Part shown: positions 46,711-59,210 of the stretch, in pieces
Layout: each line of letters opens with the position of its first letter
How positions within the stretch are numbered: position 1 is the first letter of the stretch
Origin: Nomia melanderi
Lineage: Eukaryota > Arthropoda > Insecta > Hymenoptera > Halictidae
Assembly (NCBI RefSeq): GCF_051020985.1
Contig: NC_135009.1
Span: 17,178,606 to 17,242,605 of the forward strand
Length of the DNA stretch: 64,000 nucleotides
Direction: 5' to 3'
Program-made: the position numbers and the translations under genes
The notes under the pieces: model-generated
The model's input: the letters and a program-made list of their open reading frames with translations, nothing else
Database searches by the model: none
Told to the model about the DNA's origin: nothing

Positions 46711-47970
46711 TTCATCGCGAATTGCAGCCGGTTTACAAACGAAGTTACACTGACAGCTCTTTCGAATGCTACTAAATTTGAACTGTGTAACATTGAAGTG
46801 ATTGGCTCTTGATACCTGTGTATGATTATATCTAATTCTTCTGCATGCGATCCTGCAGGGTTTTACTTCAGTAAATTGGACAGTTCAGACGTAACCCGAA
46901 TTTTCCGTTCCGTGAAACGCAACGTTGTCCAAAGGTATTCCTGTTTTTTCCTGTTTCGATCGTCAGTTTCGACGGGTTACAAACGAAGTTATACCGGCGG
47001 GTTTCAGTGTTTATTTCGTATGAAAGTTGCCGGCAAGAGAAACTCGTTACGGCTGGTAGAGCCGAGTGGATTCCCGTGTCTTCGCGGAACGGATTGATTG
47101 AAATGGAAACCAATAGAATTCGGTAGAAAGATGGACAACTGTTTAAGAATAGAAACACGAGTGTTTTAGTCTGCCAGGAAGATAAGATAAACAGACCGAA
47201 GATAAAATCTCAGCAGTTGGCGAACGTTCCCGAGGTTCGCTGTCTTCGAAATATTTCAAGTTCAATCCACTATCCAGAAGAGATCTCGAATGCTATTGGT
47301 GGGGGCCAAGCAAACAGACAGGACTTCGGGAATTTGAATCAGAAGCCAAGGTAAATAGACTGTGAAGTAAGACGCGCGAGCTGATAGGACTTTCAATATT
47401 TTAGGTACCGGGGACATTTGCGATTCCGGAATAGTCTCACGTTCGAATTCGCTAGAAATTTGATATGTCCGGACTCTTCCGGCGAGTTTTCAAATATAAT
47501 ATTTCGCGAACGACGAAACTCATCTGCAGTAAATAAAACGAGGAATATATAGAGGGAAGTTATGGCCCATAGAACATAAAACATCACCCCGTATAAAAAC
47601 GGCGGCGCGAGTTTGGCAGTCTGTTAATTGTAATTTGGAATTTTACGAGTGCTATCACTAACGCTATATTAACCAAATAACAGTTTCTTATGACGCGCGA
47701 GTCAATAAAGTTTCATTTTACATGATAAAATGTCTCGCCATAAAGCTAGCATTTCATGTTCCCCCCTCGATCGTCTCGCGTTTTACTTCTATCCCTCGCA
47801 GCCCGGTGTTTGAACAAGTGCGCGTGTTCACGCGTCGGTTCATTTAAACCGGCCTTTTTTTCTGCCACGTCGATTATAATCAGTTTTATTCGAACGCTTG
47901 TCGTTCTAACGCCGGACAATAAAATTGCGAGATTACCGATAGAAGTTGAAAAATTCTGAAAATACCTAGA
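46711..47970. other. Non-coding stretch, no gene recognised
   Basis: Mixed AT-rich sequence. A lone TA-flanked end (CACCCCGTA at about 47585-47593) resembles the Tc1/mariner-type ends at 12991. No coding-like frame. Confidence 0.5.
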
Positions 47971-48168
47971 TATTCCCTTTCACAGTACACGTTCGACATT
48001 TATCTCGAGGACTAATTTTCCCAAATTCTATACGCTCTATTATCAGACTTTGAAGCAAACGTAGTCAAAATACCTAGAATTTTCTCCGTTTCCTTAATAA
48101 ATCATTAATGACAAACTAGTTCGTATCGACCATAAATCAGAAATAAATGATATAGCAAGGGGGATGAA
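47971..48168 (-). mobile_element. TTAA-type MITE family B, copy 5 (inverted)
   Basis: Read on the minus strand: CCCCCTTGCTATATCATTT, TTATGGTCGATACGAAC, TTAATGATTTATTAAGGAAA and GTTTGCTTCAAAGTCTGATA match the family in order. The other end, ATTCCCTTTCACAGTA (47972-47987), resembles the expected inverse terminus. The length is about 198 bp, and both TTAA boundaries have decayed. Confidence 0.6.
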
Positions 48169-49055
48169 ACGATAGACGTTTAGCCATTCGGCCATCCGAC
48201 TCGCTGCCGAGCGTGCGAGGGGTCGGCTCGCGTCGGTTTTTTCCCCGTGGCTGTTTCGCGTAAGAGCGGTAACGGAACGCGATTTACAGGTCGAAAATAG
48301 AGCCGCGAGTGAAAAGCTTTTAGTCCTTCGTACGTCGGCAAATATGTGACTAACCCGGAGCTCCGGGGTGCACGCGAGTCAGACCCGTTTTCATCCACCT
48401 GTGTAATGGCTGCCCCCGTCCCGCGCCTTTGCACGACCGTTCCCGGGTCGTGTCTGACCAAAATCGCTTCAACGTTTGCACGGGTCGGACGGCTGCGTTC
48501 GCCGTTCCTCTCCCCGGGCCAGTCCACTTTGAGCGTCCCTAATAGACCCCGTGTGTCTTAAATGGAATCATTCCAAAATAGTTAAATGGAGAGCGGTGCC
48601 TCCCGCGGAACCCGTTCATTCGGGTTTGGACGCGCTGCTTTGAGCCGCCGACGGACCTCGCGCGTTCTAAACGAATTCGCCGTGAAATAATTCGACTGCG
48701 AGGTCCCCGCTTCGGGTTTCTGAGCGCGGCGACGCGCTTTTCACCGAAGGAATCATTTGTGAGCTGGAAAACCGTGAACTCGATGGTCGTTTTCGTAGGA
48801 TCCTGTGAGTATCGGGATTTCGCCTTTGAAATCGTAAGTTGACAATTGTACGATAAATGAGAAGTAGGATTTGACGGAGGAAACGTGAAATTTTGCTTGA
48901 GTTAGTCTTGTTGAGGCAGTTTGCGAAAGTAGTTGCGTTAGGGATATTAGTAATAGTGATTTGATAAGCGACGCAAGTTAATGTTGTCGATAGAAGTAGA
49001 AACGAAGGATAACAGTAGTATAGTGATAGTGAGTGGTATAAGTCGAGAATACCGA
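48169..49055. other. Non-coding stretch, no gene recognised
   Basis: CpG-rich until about 48800, with frames up to 143 codons on the minus strand and no domain. From 48960 the sequence grades into diverged units of the 31 bp minisatellite. Confidence 0.5.
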
Positions 49056-49250
49056 CGCCGTAGGTCGCAGAAATCAGTGGCGCCGCAAGTAGAAGCAATC
49101 AATGATAACGACGGCATAAGTAGTAGCAGTCAGTAATAACGACGTCGTGAGTAGTAGAAATCGATAGTAACGACTCCGGGAAGTAGTGTAAGTCGATGAT
49201 AACGACTCCGCAAGTAGAATGAATCAATAATGTCGACTCCGAGAGTAAGG
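49056..49250 (+). repeat. 31 bp minisatellite
   Basis: Unit starts CGCCGCAAG (49081), CGGCATAAG (49112), CGTCGTGAG (49143), CTCCGGGAAG (49174), CTCCGCAAG (49206) and CTCCGAGAG (49237) are spaced 31, 31, 31, 32 and 31 bp, with a shorter unit before them. A typical unit runs CTCCGCAAGTAGAA then GAATCAATAATAACGA. Degenerate units reach back to about 48960. Similar motifs recur near 54755 and 56919. Confidence 0.9.
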
Positions 49251-52200
49251 GAACCTGATAATTCTGACTAAAACCGTCGAGAACCGGTGCGGAACGGTGT
49301 TCGGGCATAACGAGTTGGAAAGAAAGCCTGGCAATCTTGAGAACTTCCGGCGAATTAATGAAAACCCGAAGTGGAATAGGTTAATGAAAAGCGAAAGGCT
49401 GTTCGAAAGAATTTCATTAGAGTGTCCCCGTACGTGGGAGCCGAGTTCCGAGATTGTTCGAGATATTACCATACTTGACGGAGTAACATATAAATTCCTG
49501 AAGGCATGATGATTCACCGAGGCCCGGAGCGACATGCTCTCGCCATCCGAACGACGTCCGGAAGTACGCTGACCCGAATAGTCGGCCCAAGTTCGCGAAA
49601 GGCGAAGTTCCTCCACGGAACTTTAACCGGCCCGACCTCTCCATAGAGTTCGAGCCTGACTGAAATACTCGAATCGATATTCATTAACGTTCTAATAAAC
49701 CTTGTAAACAGAACTGAGCCTCGTATCGCGAACAATGGTTTCGAATCGAAAGCAATTCCGTCCGTCGAAGTCTTGTCAGACTTGGAAACACGTAACTGAT
49801 ACTTACCTCCCCGCACAGTTCTTTCTCTATTGAACACACATTTGCATTCGGAAACAAACAAGCCCTGATTATATACCCGATGCAATCAACATATCGAAAC
49901 AAACATTACTTCTAGGCAAAGTTGCTCGCGATATACAATCTCCCAACATGATTTCCAAAGTAAAACATCGCAAGATCGGAGTTTCACGTGTTCGGCAACT
50001 TCGGGAAACATCCCATGCAACAAACTTCCCAACTGATCCTCAACTGCAACGTTCAAACTGTATATTCACGGTGGAACCCCAAATAACGCGATCGAAGAAT
50101 CATCGAGAAACAACTGTGAAAGCGAGATTCTTAAAAAGATCGAAACCCCTGTAGCACGGAATCTCGTAATCGTTCCGCTGTATTCTGACTCTTTACGGTA
50201 CGCATCGCGCGTAGCTTCTTCTCCGTATCGATCGCGAAAAAGCACGAGGGAATCGATGAAATTCCATCCGCGACGGGGTTTCCGCGCACGGAGCCGACAA
50301 TGGTTTCGGGACACCCGTTCCACGGGGCGTGTTCGCAATTCGAGACAGGATTCGAATTACCGCGCCGGTGTAATGAGGAGAATTCTCGCGGGCGCGTATT
50401 CATCGCGCGAATTGGTTTACCGTGACGCGCGCGTCGAAGCCCGGCCAGAATGCTTCGCCTTTAATTTTCGTCAGCCGTTACTTCCAATTCCCCGGTAATA
50501 TCGTTCCCTGCGCTGGATGCATCAGCGAATCCTCTTTACCATTTCCGAGATTAATATTTGTCAGGTGGAACACGAGTGAAAAGGGGGGCGGCGGGGGACG
50601 GGGATGGCGGGAGGGAACAACGCGAGGCGCGGCTGCCTGGATTTTATTGTTCCCCGCGACGACGACGCGCGACTGGCACGATTTAAAGGGAGATAACGGA
50701 ACCAGCCCCTTTTTGGGATCGCGAGCGCATTTACCTGCAGCATAATGCGCGATATTTAATTAAACGGTTAATTCCGGGCGAAAAATATCGCGAGCGGAAC
50801 AATCGCGGCTGTCGTGTACGCGAGACGCGAGAAACGGAATCGACGACGCTGGGTTTGCCGGTATCTCCAGACGCTTCGTCATTTTCGAAGCTTGTTCAGT
50901 GGAATTGTTGGAAATTAGGTAGTGTTACTTCGAGAACGGTTCAATGGCATCGTAGATTGAGAAATTTGTATAGAACATTGTAATAACAGATGAAATCTTT
51001 AGTTATCTTTGATTCTAAATGCAATATACTTGCTATCCGATATTTTCACATTCGTGGAGCAACGGATCGAGTTCTCATTGAAGTAGAAGATACATTCATT
51101 GAAAACAATGGAAACAATGAAACGAGATTGACTGGAGATCTCCAACACTGTCGGATGCGAATATATAAATGCAATCATAGTGTCATCTTGCTCCCCGTTC
51201 GAATCGGATCGCTTTAACTGGTTGTCCCTGTTTCAAACAGCGTTGTTTGCGCGCCGGAGAAAGTTTCCCCGGCGATTAAACGGAAAGTTCCTGCGATCGG
51301 GTTCCGATAGGGAAGACTTCCGGCGGAAAAAACCCGGCCGAACGTATCGAGGGGAAAGTGGGACACGGCCGTCCGGAAGCCGACCGAGCCGTTAGGGGAA
51401 TCCTGACAAAGTGCGCGCCGATGAGCGCGGCGCGATATAAAAATCGGCTCGCGGAATCCGATTAAAATTACTCGATATTATCCGAGTGTTTTATTTCGTC
51501 AATATTTTTGTCGTTGCCGTTGAGAGGATTATCCTAACGGACTCGCTGCAAAACAAACGATCGTTTAAAGCGCAAACAACCCTACCGGATCGATCGCGCG
51601 CCGGTACCAGGGAAATCGCGAGGACGAATTTATTAATTGATTTATTTCAATCTCCCGATGCAATCCGGGGTTTATTCCCGCCTGCCGCCCTTCCCTCCGG
51701 CGACCCCAATTTTTCCCCCGTTTCGCCTGTATCCTCTTTACACCGGTGCCCGGAACGGCGGACCTTTCAATCGGCTCGGCTGCACGCTCGATTTCCGCGT
51801 CGCCGTTCGGACCGCGGATTATACGCTGCCCACCGTTTCTCCGCGGGAAATTTGAAATCCGGGGAAATGAAAGGAGATAGGAAATATGAAAATGGTGGAT
51901 CGAAGAAGGGTAATGATGCGACTGTGTATTGAGAATTGCGAGGTACGAAGTTTCGAATGAATGAGGGGAGGGCAGGATGTAATGTATACGTGTACTTGGG
52001 AAATTAAAAGTTTAGTGCGATTAAAAGAAAGGTACAAAATTTAACGAAATAAATGAAGCAGGAAAATAGCCGAGTACTGGAACGGATCGAAAAAATTGAC
52101 AAAAACGAGGAAGCGGGGAGATCGTGAAAGGTGACAGCACCAGGGAAGTTTAATGGGAACCGGCGAGTCGAAAGGGAGGAAAAAATGGCGACGGCAGTGG

Positions 52201-52928
52201 AAGCAAAGAGAGACAGAGGGATGGAGAAAATATGCGCTTTCCGCGCGGCGAACGAGTTCGATTTGTTACCGGCTCGTCGATTTTTCCCGATCGGGGGTTG
52301 GGCAGATCGAAAATCGCCTTGGAAAAGGGTGGAAAAGCGAGGCCGGCCGCGAGTCGTTCCCCGGGACTCGTTTTCGAGTATCGGATTCCCTCTCGGGTCA
52401 ATTCGTCGAGTGGCCGCCTGTTATTTCCATTTTCGAGGGCCGGGGAACACGTGTTGTCGCGGAAAATGGGATCAACGCTCCGCCGAGCCGGCGCGGACCG
52501 GTCCCGCGCAATCCTGGCGAACGTTATTACTCGGACGATCGGCTGTGCATTGCGATAATGCCGCGCGCCGCGAATTCATTTCGCACCGCCATAGACTGCG
52601 CCTCTTTGTCCTGTGGTTCGATGGATTTTTGGAATTACGTTTCTGAAGGTGCTCCAGACAATTGTGTCGTCGAGCTTAATATTGGTTCTGTATGGTTTAT
52701 CAGTACTTGAGATGGTTCACCCACAGAAAACCACTGCGTCAAACTAATTTCCCCATCGTCGCTCCATTCGTTAAACAAAAGTTCACGCCCCACTACAAAC
52801 CACCGGTTCCCAGAGCTCCCCAGCCGATAAAACCAATCCCACCGAACTGCTCGCGGAGCCGATTCCTTAAACCGAAATCCGTTCGACATCTCCGGCGGCC
52901 ATTATTCAGCCCCGGCGCTGATCGGCGA
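49251..52928. other. Long non-coding stretch, no gene recognised
   Basis: CpG-rich segments at 50160-50740, 51240-51860 and 52150-52640 hold frames of up to 185 codons that overlap each other in two or three plus frames. None shows a domain that I recognise, and the mutual overlap argues against coding. I see no RNA genes. Confidence 0.5.
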
Positions 52929-53092
52929 AAGAGAGAGAGAGAGAGAGAGAGAGGGGCAATGCTCGCCTCGCTTTCGGCGGAAAGTTTTTTGACGACCGGC
53001 TCCGAGCGGCGTCCGATTACCTTGTTTTTCACCGGGAGTCGCCGGTAAATCGAGAAACTGAGCGAGACGGAGTGAGAGAGAGAGAGAGAGGC
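52929..53092 (+). repeat. Two (GA)n microsatellites about 120 bp apart
   Basis: A run of about 13 GA units at 52929-52954 and one of about 8-9 at 53074-53091 flank a CpG-rich spacer. Paired GAGA tracts beside CpG-rich DNA occur in insect promoters, but no gene start is identified here. Confidence 0.9.
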
Positions 53093-54754
53093 TGAGCAAA
53101 GCGAGGGGATGGGAGAAAGGAGGGAAAACTCGCGGAAACTCCGGCAGGAAAATTATGACGTTCGTTCGAGGAGGGTTTACCCGTGATCCTTTTGTGACCG
53201 CCTATTGTGCCGCGGCCCGTGAACGCTGCCTGCAAGCCCTGGCCGACACGTTGATCACTTCCCGCGCCCTTCTGGCTTTCATCGTTCCGCCGTTACCACC
53301 CTTTTCTTACCTCCCTCGCGATAATCGTGTGTACCCGGCGAGAGTTCCGGCGACGGGCCGCGAACTATCCCAGGAACTTGTCCAGGATTGAGTCGAAGTA
53401 GTCCGACAGCCGCATTATCTACGGCGAAACTTTCTTATGGCTCGTTCCTCCGGGTCGCCGATTCGCCGGGCTCCGGTCGGAACGATCCCGCGCGCCCTTC
53501 GTCGAGCGAAACTTTGCGATTGATATTTTTCCATCGGCCGATAAAACGGGATCCGGCGGGTTTCGAGGTGAACCGTGAATGGGAAACACGGGAACGGGGC
53601 ACGGTTGCGTCGAGAATCAACGTTTTCGAAGTTGCACGGCATTTTTCGGCTGGATCGCGCGGATGATTTGCTAGCGCTCCTGAGCGTAGGATTATCTTGT
53701 CGTCGGATTTCAATTGGACGCTTGATCGAGGGTTATTGCGGTTATCGGCTGTTCGTGAATCGTTTCGATCATTTTCCGGTGATTCGATGCTTTCCGGGTG
53801 GAGATGCTTGATTGATGGTTGATGATTGGACGATCTGTAACGGAAGATTCAGAGTATAGGGGAGAGATAAGTTGATTCTATAGATACCCGTAATTTCTCG
53901 TTCGTTGCGTCTCTTCCGGGATTGCTGAGAAATAAAGAAAACTTTGTTCATCGGGTAATCCTGGTTAATTAATCGTTTAATCCGCGTCCCCCTTTATTTA
54001 TTCGTAACGAGCGAAAGCGGAGCGACTTTCCGATATTACTTCGGATAATCGGATGAAATACTTCTGCCCGATGATTTTACTCGGAAAACGTGTTTCGTCG
54101 CAACTATATCGCGCTCAACGAGTTATCTAGAAATTCCAATAACCTACCCCCTCGCCGCCGACCACTTACTTACCCCGTCAGACCGGGTTACTCTTAAGAT
54201 GAAGGACTAACGGAATTAAGGATCCGCTATTAGGTCGAGTTTTCAGTCTCCCTGGAGGTCGGTCGGCCGCGTCTCGCCTCGGAGGGTATCGTTCGATCGA
54301 AAGAAAGGGGATGCAGGCATGTTTATGCGAGAGGTTGCCTCCCAAGGGGGATGCAAATACTTCCGGAGGAACTCTTACCGACGTTTAGCGCTATCCGGAA
54401 ACGATTATTCGATAGAGAGTAGGATAGGGCGTGTGTATCTCACTGGTTGCATCGGAATAATGATCGCAACGAATATCGGCGTTAAGAAATGATCGTCAGT
54501 AAACTGCATGGTAAATCTTTGATTGCGGAAGGTGGAACGCCTTGGATCTTATTTTAAGATGTCTTGAAGTGTGTTTGTATTCTATAAAATGTCGGTGGAA
54601 TAGGAACATGATTCTACAGTTGTCTAATAAATTTCCAAGGAAGTTTCAATTGTGCGAGTGCGAGGTGGATTTAGGTTTAAGCAGTCTGCAAGTGGAATTG
54701 ATCGATGATTATAGTCTCGTAAGCGAAAAGTTTAGATTAGTTGTATCGTGCTAA
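53093..54754. other. Non-coding stretch, no gene recognised
   Basis: CpG-rich to about 53700 with short frames open on both strands, then AT-rich. I see nothing I can name. Confidence 0.5.
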
Positions 54755-54885
54755 GAGTGACGTAAAGTAGTAATGAAGTGTTATAAGTGAAACAGATCGA
54801 TAATAATGCTGGCGATGAAGGAGAAATCAATGGGCTATTTCGCGAGTAAGTGAAACAGGTCAACGATAATTGCTCCCATCGAAAA
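54755..54885 (+). repeat. Degenerate ~32 bp tandem repeat related to 49 kb array
   Basis: AGTGAAACAG occurs at 54785 and 54849, 64 bp apart, each followed by a GATAAT-containing word and then TGCT. Intermediate units are recognisable at about 32 bp spacing. The wording (AGTAG, GAAATCAATG, CGATAATAAT) resembles the unit at 49056. Relationship by descent is inference. Confidence 0.5.
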
Positions 54886-55617
54886 ATACGTACGGTAAGC
54901 CCGCGAATCGAATCATTTGTAATCCCGGCCCCGCGTATTTCACGCGTTAAGTACGTTTGATCGAACAAACAACAAAATAGCGGATTCATAATTACAATGG
55001 CGACAATATTTTCCGGGCGCCGCGACGAAATTAATTTAACATATGCCCAGTTAATTCCGCTAATTCTTGGCCGGTCGCGGCGTTATGGTGGAACACGAAG
55101 ATTATACGCCGGTCCGGTTAAACACTGATTGCAGTTATTACTTCATGTTGCGGCGTGTACACTAATTAATTGAAAATTATTGTGCATAACATTGCCGCAA
55201 ACGTGGCAAACAAATCGGCCGGGTGCAGATTACAATAACAACCGGCGGGTAAAACAGAACTGATTGATTTCGCGTCGGACGTGCGCCGCCGACCGGGGAA
55301 CAATGATTTTCGTGATTAGAGGTCCATTTCATTATTAAATTACCAATTAGGGTACGCCTAATTAGAGCAAAAATTCAATATTCAGGTCTTCCTTGTTGAC
55401 ACGCTCCACTTGCTCGTTCCGGTGACGCCGTTGCCGCTGATTCTACTTGATGTTGATTACGCCCTTTCAGAAAATAAATGTTACCTCACGCTGCGCTATG
55501 AACGGCGTTACATGATTTTAAATGATCTTCGAATGTTACTTCTGCCACTGTACCAAAAAATAGTATCATTTAACGCTCTTAATCTTACTCTAGACTCGCC
55601 GATACACTCGAAAAATT
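54886..55617. other. Non-coding stretch with possible regulatory sequence
   Basis: Between 55015 and 55385 there are eight or so TAAT/ATTA cores, including ACTAATTAATTG and CCTAATTAGAG, among CpG-rich stretches. This composition resembles homeodomain-bound insect enhancers; it is only a suggestion. Confidence 0.4.
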
Positions 55618-55905
55618 GATTAAACTTTGATCAGAGTTTCAAAAATTGTCGACACTTCATTTCAATTTAAAACACAATCGATCAAACTTTGTTTAAACTT
55701 GGAAAAAACGTTCGTTAAACTTCGGTTGTAGTTTTAAAAAAAACTTCAATAACGTTTGATTGCAATTTGAAAAAACTGTCCAAACATTGTTCGAATATAA
55801 CGGAAACTTGGTCAGACATTGTTTAAAATTGGAAATCGCTTGGTCCAACTTCGATCGAAGGTTAAACAAAGAATTGATTAACGTTTGATTGAAGTTTTTA
55901 TCTCA
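55618..55905 (+). repeat. Degenerate ~33 bp minisatellite
   Basis: About nine diverged units carry an AAACTT(T/C)G core then TTTGAAA or TTTAAAA: ATTAAACTTTGATCAGAG, ATCAAACTTTGTTTAAAC, GTTAAACTTCGGTTGTAG, ATAACGTTTGATTGCAAT, CCAAACATTGTTCGAA, CAGACATTGTTTAAAA, CCAACTTCGATCGAAG and TTAACGTTTGATTGAAG. Spacing is about 31-35 bp. The array is AT-rich and non-coding. Confidence 0.75.
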
Positions 55906-56540
55906 TTCACGATCATAGAAATTCCCCGACAAGATATACACAGTACTATCTTCTAATTACTGGAAAAAACCGTATGAAAACCGGCATTTCTCGATCAATC
56001 TTTTAAAGCCGTCTCGGTATCGGCATCAAGAAATATCTTACGACGCAAGATAGGAATCCGTTACTTACGAGATGACCCAATAAAACCGAATTACACGTTT
56101 CCCCGGTTCGATCTCGCCGCCGCTCCGATAATCGAGTGTCGCGGCTTCGTTGTAAACGCGCCCTACGCCGTTCGCGCGAGATCACCGCTGCCGGTTGTCG
56201 CATTCGCGGCGCATCCGGCAAGATTGAAAGCTCCGACCCCCTTTATGCGTTTTCTGGGGCGCGCGTGGCTTGGGAAACGACGCGGAAGAAACAATCGATG
56301 AATGTTACGGAGGGGGAAGGGGGAAAAAGTGATCCGGGGCTCGACAGGCAGCAAGGAAAAACGAGATTACGGGGACGCATTCGAAAAACCGGCGCGTCCG
56401 CGATCGACCGACGATCGCATCTCGCCGAGTGCGCCGTTGCGATTGAAAACGAACGTCATCTTCGAAATGAATCGCTACAGGATTCGCGTTCGCCCCTGAT
56501 TTCACCTCTCGCGGAGCGGAACGCATCGATCCGCATACCT
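55906..56540. other. Non-coding stretch, no gene recognised
   Basis: AT-rich to 56090, CpG-rich after. The 179-codon plus-strand frame at 56136 overlaps minus-strand frames of 63 and 99 codons and shows no domain. Confidence 0.5.
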
Positions 56541-56763
56541 TTAACCCTTTGCACTCTGTTGGCTCCGCTGTACAGACGTGATTTCCATCGCAGGTGCACC
56601 GCATGGTTCATTTCGAATTGCGGCGCCCTCCTTTTCACTGGAGTAAAGCGAACTGGCGAAAGAACTATTATTTAACTAAGCCATTGCGACATTGAAGGTT
56701 GATATTGAAGGAAAATTATCGGATTGCTAAGAGAAATTCAGGATGTTACGAGTTACGCGTTAA
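56541..56763. mobile_element. Possible TTAA-type MITE, TTTGCACT subfamily
   Basis: The left end is TTAACCCTTTGCACTCTG, sharing 15 bases with 62013 and 38891. The best right end is GAGTTACGCGTTAA (56750-56763), a loose inverse. The length of 223 bp fits. The left end is convincing; the right end is tentative. Confidence 0.45.
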
Positions 56764-56918
56764 TTCGTTGATTAGATACTTCATCGTGTTGGGATTACGA
56801 TTGAGAAGAATGACGATGCACGATTGACTCCGTGAAATGCCGAAAGTCTCCGTGTAGAATAATAATCTCCGTCAAAGGAATCTTGGACCCGTTGAACATC
56901 TACGACCATTAAATTCCC

Positions 56919-57110
56919 AAGTGGAGGAAGCCAGTGATAATAAAATCCGGCACAAGCCTCAAACTCTCTAAGTGGGACGAGTCAATAAAAGCCGCGGTAG
57001 AAAGAGTCAATAACGCTCAGCCGGTCCCGTGATCTTCAAGTAGAACGAGTCAGTAACTTCTGCGCGCAGCTTCACCTTCGAGTAGAACAAGCCAATAATT
57101 CTCCGCCAAC
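56919..57110 (+). repeat. Irregular tandem repeat with AAGTAGAACGAGTCAATAA motif
   Basis: AAGTGGAGGAAGCCAGTGAT (56919), AAGTGGGACGAGTCAATAAA (56970), GGTAGAAAGAGTCAATAACG (56997), AAGTAGAACGAGTCAGTAAC (57038) and GAGTAGAACAAGCCAATAAT (57080) recur at 27-51 bp spacing. The motif is close to AAGTAGAATGAATCAATAAT in the 31 bp array at 49 kb. Confidence 0.7.
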
Positions 57111-59210
57111 ACTTGCCACTGTAGCGATTGCACGACGAACTCCAAGGTAAATCCTCCGTTACCCTGTCCCGGCACAAAGAAACCGCTAATTGACCGAAAA
57201 AATTCCATTCCTCTCGAGTTTATCGGCCGCGGTTCCCCGCCGGCGGCTGCGATCGTCCCGGAATGACCCAAATAACGTCGTTCCAAACACAATTATCCAC
57301 TCGTAGCGGCACCGTGTGGGACGAGGGAAGTTTTCGTGGCTGTATTTCAACCGGGGCCGCTTTGTTTAATATAATTCGTCGCCGCGGCGGGGCCGGGGGC
57401 GAGGAAAACGCTCGTAAAAGCCCGTGGAAACTGTCGAAACGAACGAGTCCGAGCAGTTACTTCGAAGAGGTTTAATGGCCACTTGAATCGAGTTTGCGGG
57501 CTCTTTGCCACTCCCTTGCTTCTTTAAAGAGGAGAAAAAAAAACGGAGGAAGAACGGCGGGAGAGAGAGAGATAGGACAGGGACGAACCGAGAAGAGGAA
57601 CGAAACGAATCGCGAAACGAAAGATCCAATTTACTCGTAATCGCGTCACCGCTTTCGGCTCGATTAATCTCTCGTTTCTCCTTTTCCCCCGTTATCTTCC
57701 CTGCCCGGGGCCCGGTATCGTGTTATGCCTCTCCTTCTCGGCCGTATTAAGAACGCTGCAGCCGGTTTTCGTCTGCCGGCCCATTGAAATCGAATCGACG
57801 CGCGACGTTATGGAATAAAAGCTGCCGATAGAATCCCTGCGAAACGACGGGGGCATTTTGGTCGATGTAACTGCGGCCGATACGCAATCGCCGAAACCGA
57901 GCAGGGCCGTTTCTGCGACGTTCACGACGGTTTTGCAACGATCCACGGCCGCGAGAACGATGAAACTCATTCACGTAAGGGTCGGAGAATCTTACACTAT
58001 TGGAATTCGACTGTCGCGGCGTTCCGTTGTTCGAAGCTCAAGATTTCGGAACCGAACGCTTCGGTTAACCCTTAACAGCTACAACCTCCATCTCGTTTCG
58101 AGTAGTACAGGTCAGTAAAAATCACATGCATACTTCACCTTCAACTGTCTACATCAATAATAGCAAACCTTCATAATTAATATGAAAAGTCTTGAACAAA
58201 CAGTTCAATTATTGAAGTACAATCTTTTCCCTAAAAATTCTATTGTACATACTTCAACTTCCTACTGCAGAGATTATTATCAAACATCCTTTCACCAAAA
58301 TAAAGACCACCATCGGATTAAAAATACAGGAGGGAATCGGCAGTGAATTTCCAAAGGTCGAGCAGAGCGAAGCACCGTCACGCCGCGGGTCTAACGGGAG
58401 ACGCGTTGCCATCGACGGTTCACTTGTCCGAGCGTTCTTTGAGGCGTTCTCAATGGACCGTGGAAAATCTTTCGCCCGCGACCGTCGGCCGAGCTCCGTT
58501 TCATTTGACCACTGCCCGATCCCCGTGAAAGTAGCTTCGTCATCCGTCGAGTCGATCTCCGGCGTCCACTCGTTCCTTTCCCATCGGATCCGACTCCCGT
58601 CTTCATTTTTCTCGGCCCGTTGCCTCGCCCCGCCTCTGTTTCTCGCGTCCCGCTCCCGCTTTAACGGCGGGCGAGCTTCGCGCGAGACTGCTTTCAATTT
58701 GCACCCGTTATTCCCGCTCGTCCCTGGAGCATTCCCGCGTTAATTCGATTTTTCCGCGTGAAAAATCGCCGTTCAGCACAGAAACCGGCAATGTAATGGG
58801 CAGACCGCGTATCTCCGGGGCAATTGAAATTCTTGACGATACAATTAGGAACACGGAACTTCGATGGAAGATAATTGTTTCTGATACGTCTGGGAAGCGC
58901 TGCGCTTCGGCTGTTCTGTATATTATGTTTGTATTTCGTGGATCTTGCGCGAACTTTTGAATTTTCTGTGAATGCTTGAAGATCTGGTAACTGTTCTAGA
59001 AATAAGTGTACAATGGATATATATTTTGGGGAATAATAAGGGTTCCAGATAGTTTTAATAGAGCTGTTAGGCTTGAACGAAGGATCCATTAACTGGTATC
59101 GGATTGATGAAAGCAAATAATAGTCGTTGAGAGTTGAAGTGCCTATTGTATCCTCGTGGTCAAGTAATAGATCGTTCGAATTCCTGCGTGAAGTTCGAGG
59201 CGTGCGGAGA
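57111..59210. other. Non-coding stretch, no gene recognised
   Basis: CpG-rich at 57120-57750 and 58350-58800, with overlapping frames on both strands (166 plus, 147 minus codons at 58243-58743) and no domain. A lone TTAA-type end, TTAACCCTTAACAGC, starts at 58065. Confidence 0.5.

Noticed and set aside
52131..52710. Three overlapping plus-strand frames of 108-185 codons
   Set aside because: Mutual overlap in all phases and no recognisable domain.
58243..58743. 166-codon plus and 147-codon minus frames
   Set aside because: Complete antisense overlap, CpG-rich composition, no domain.
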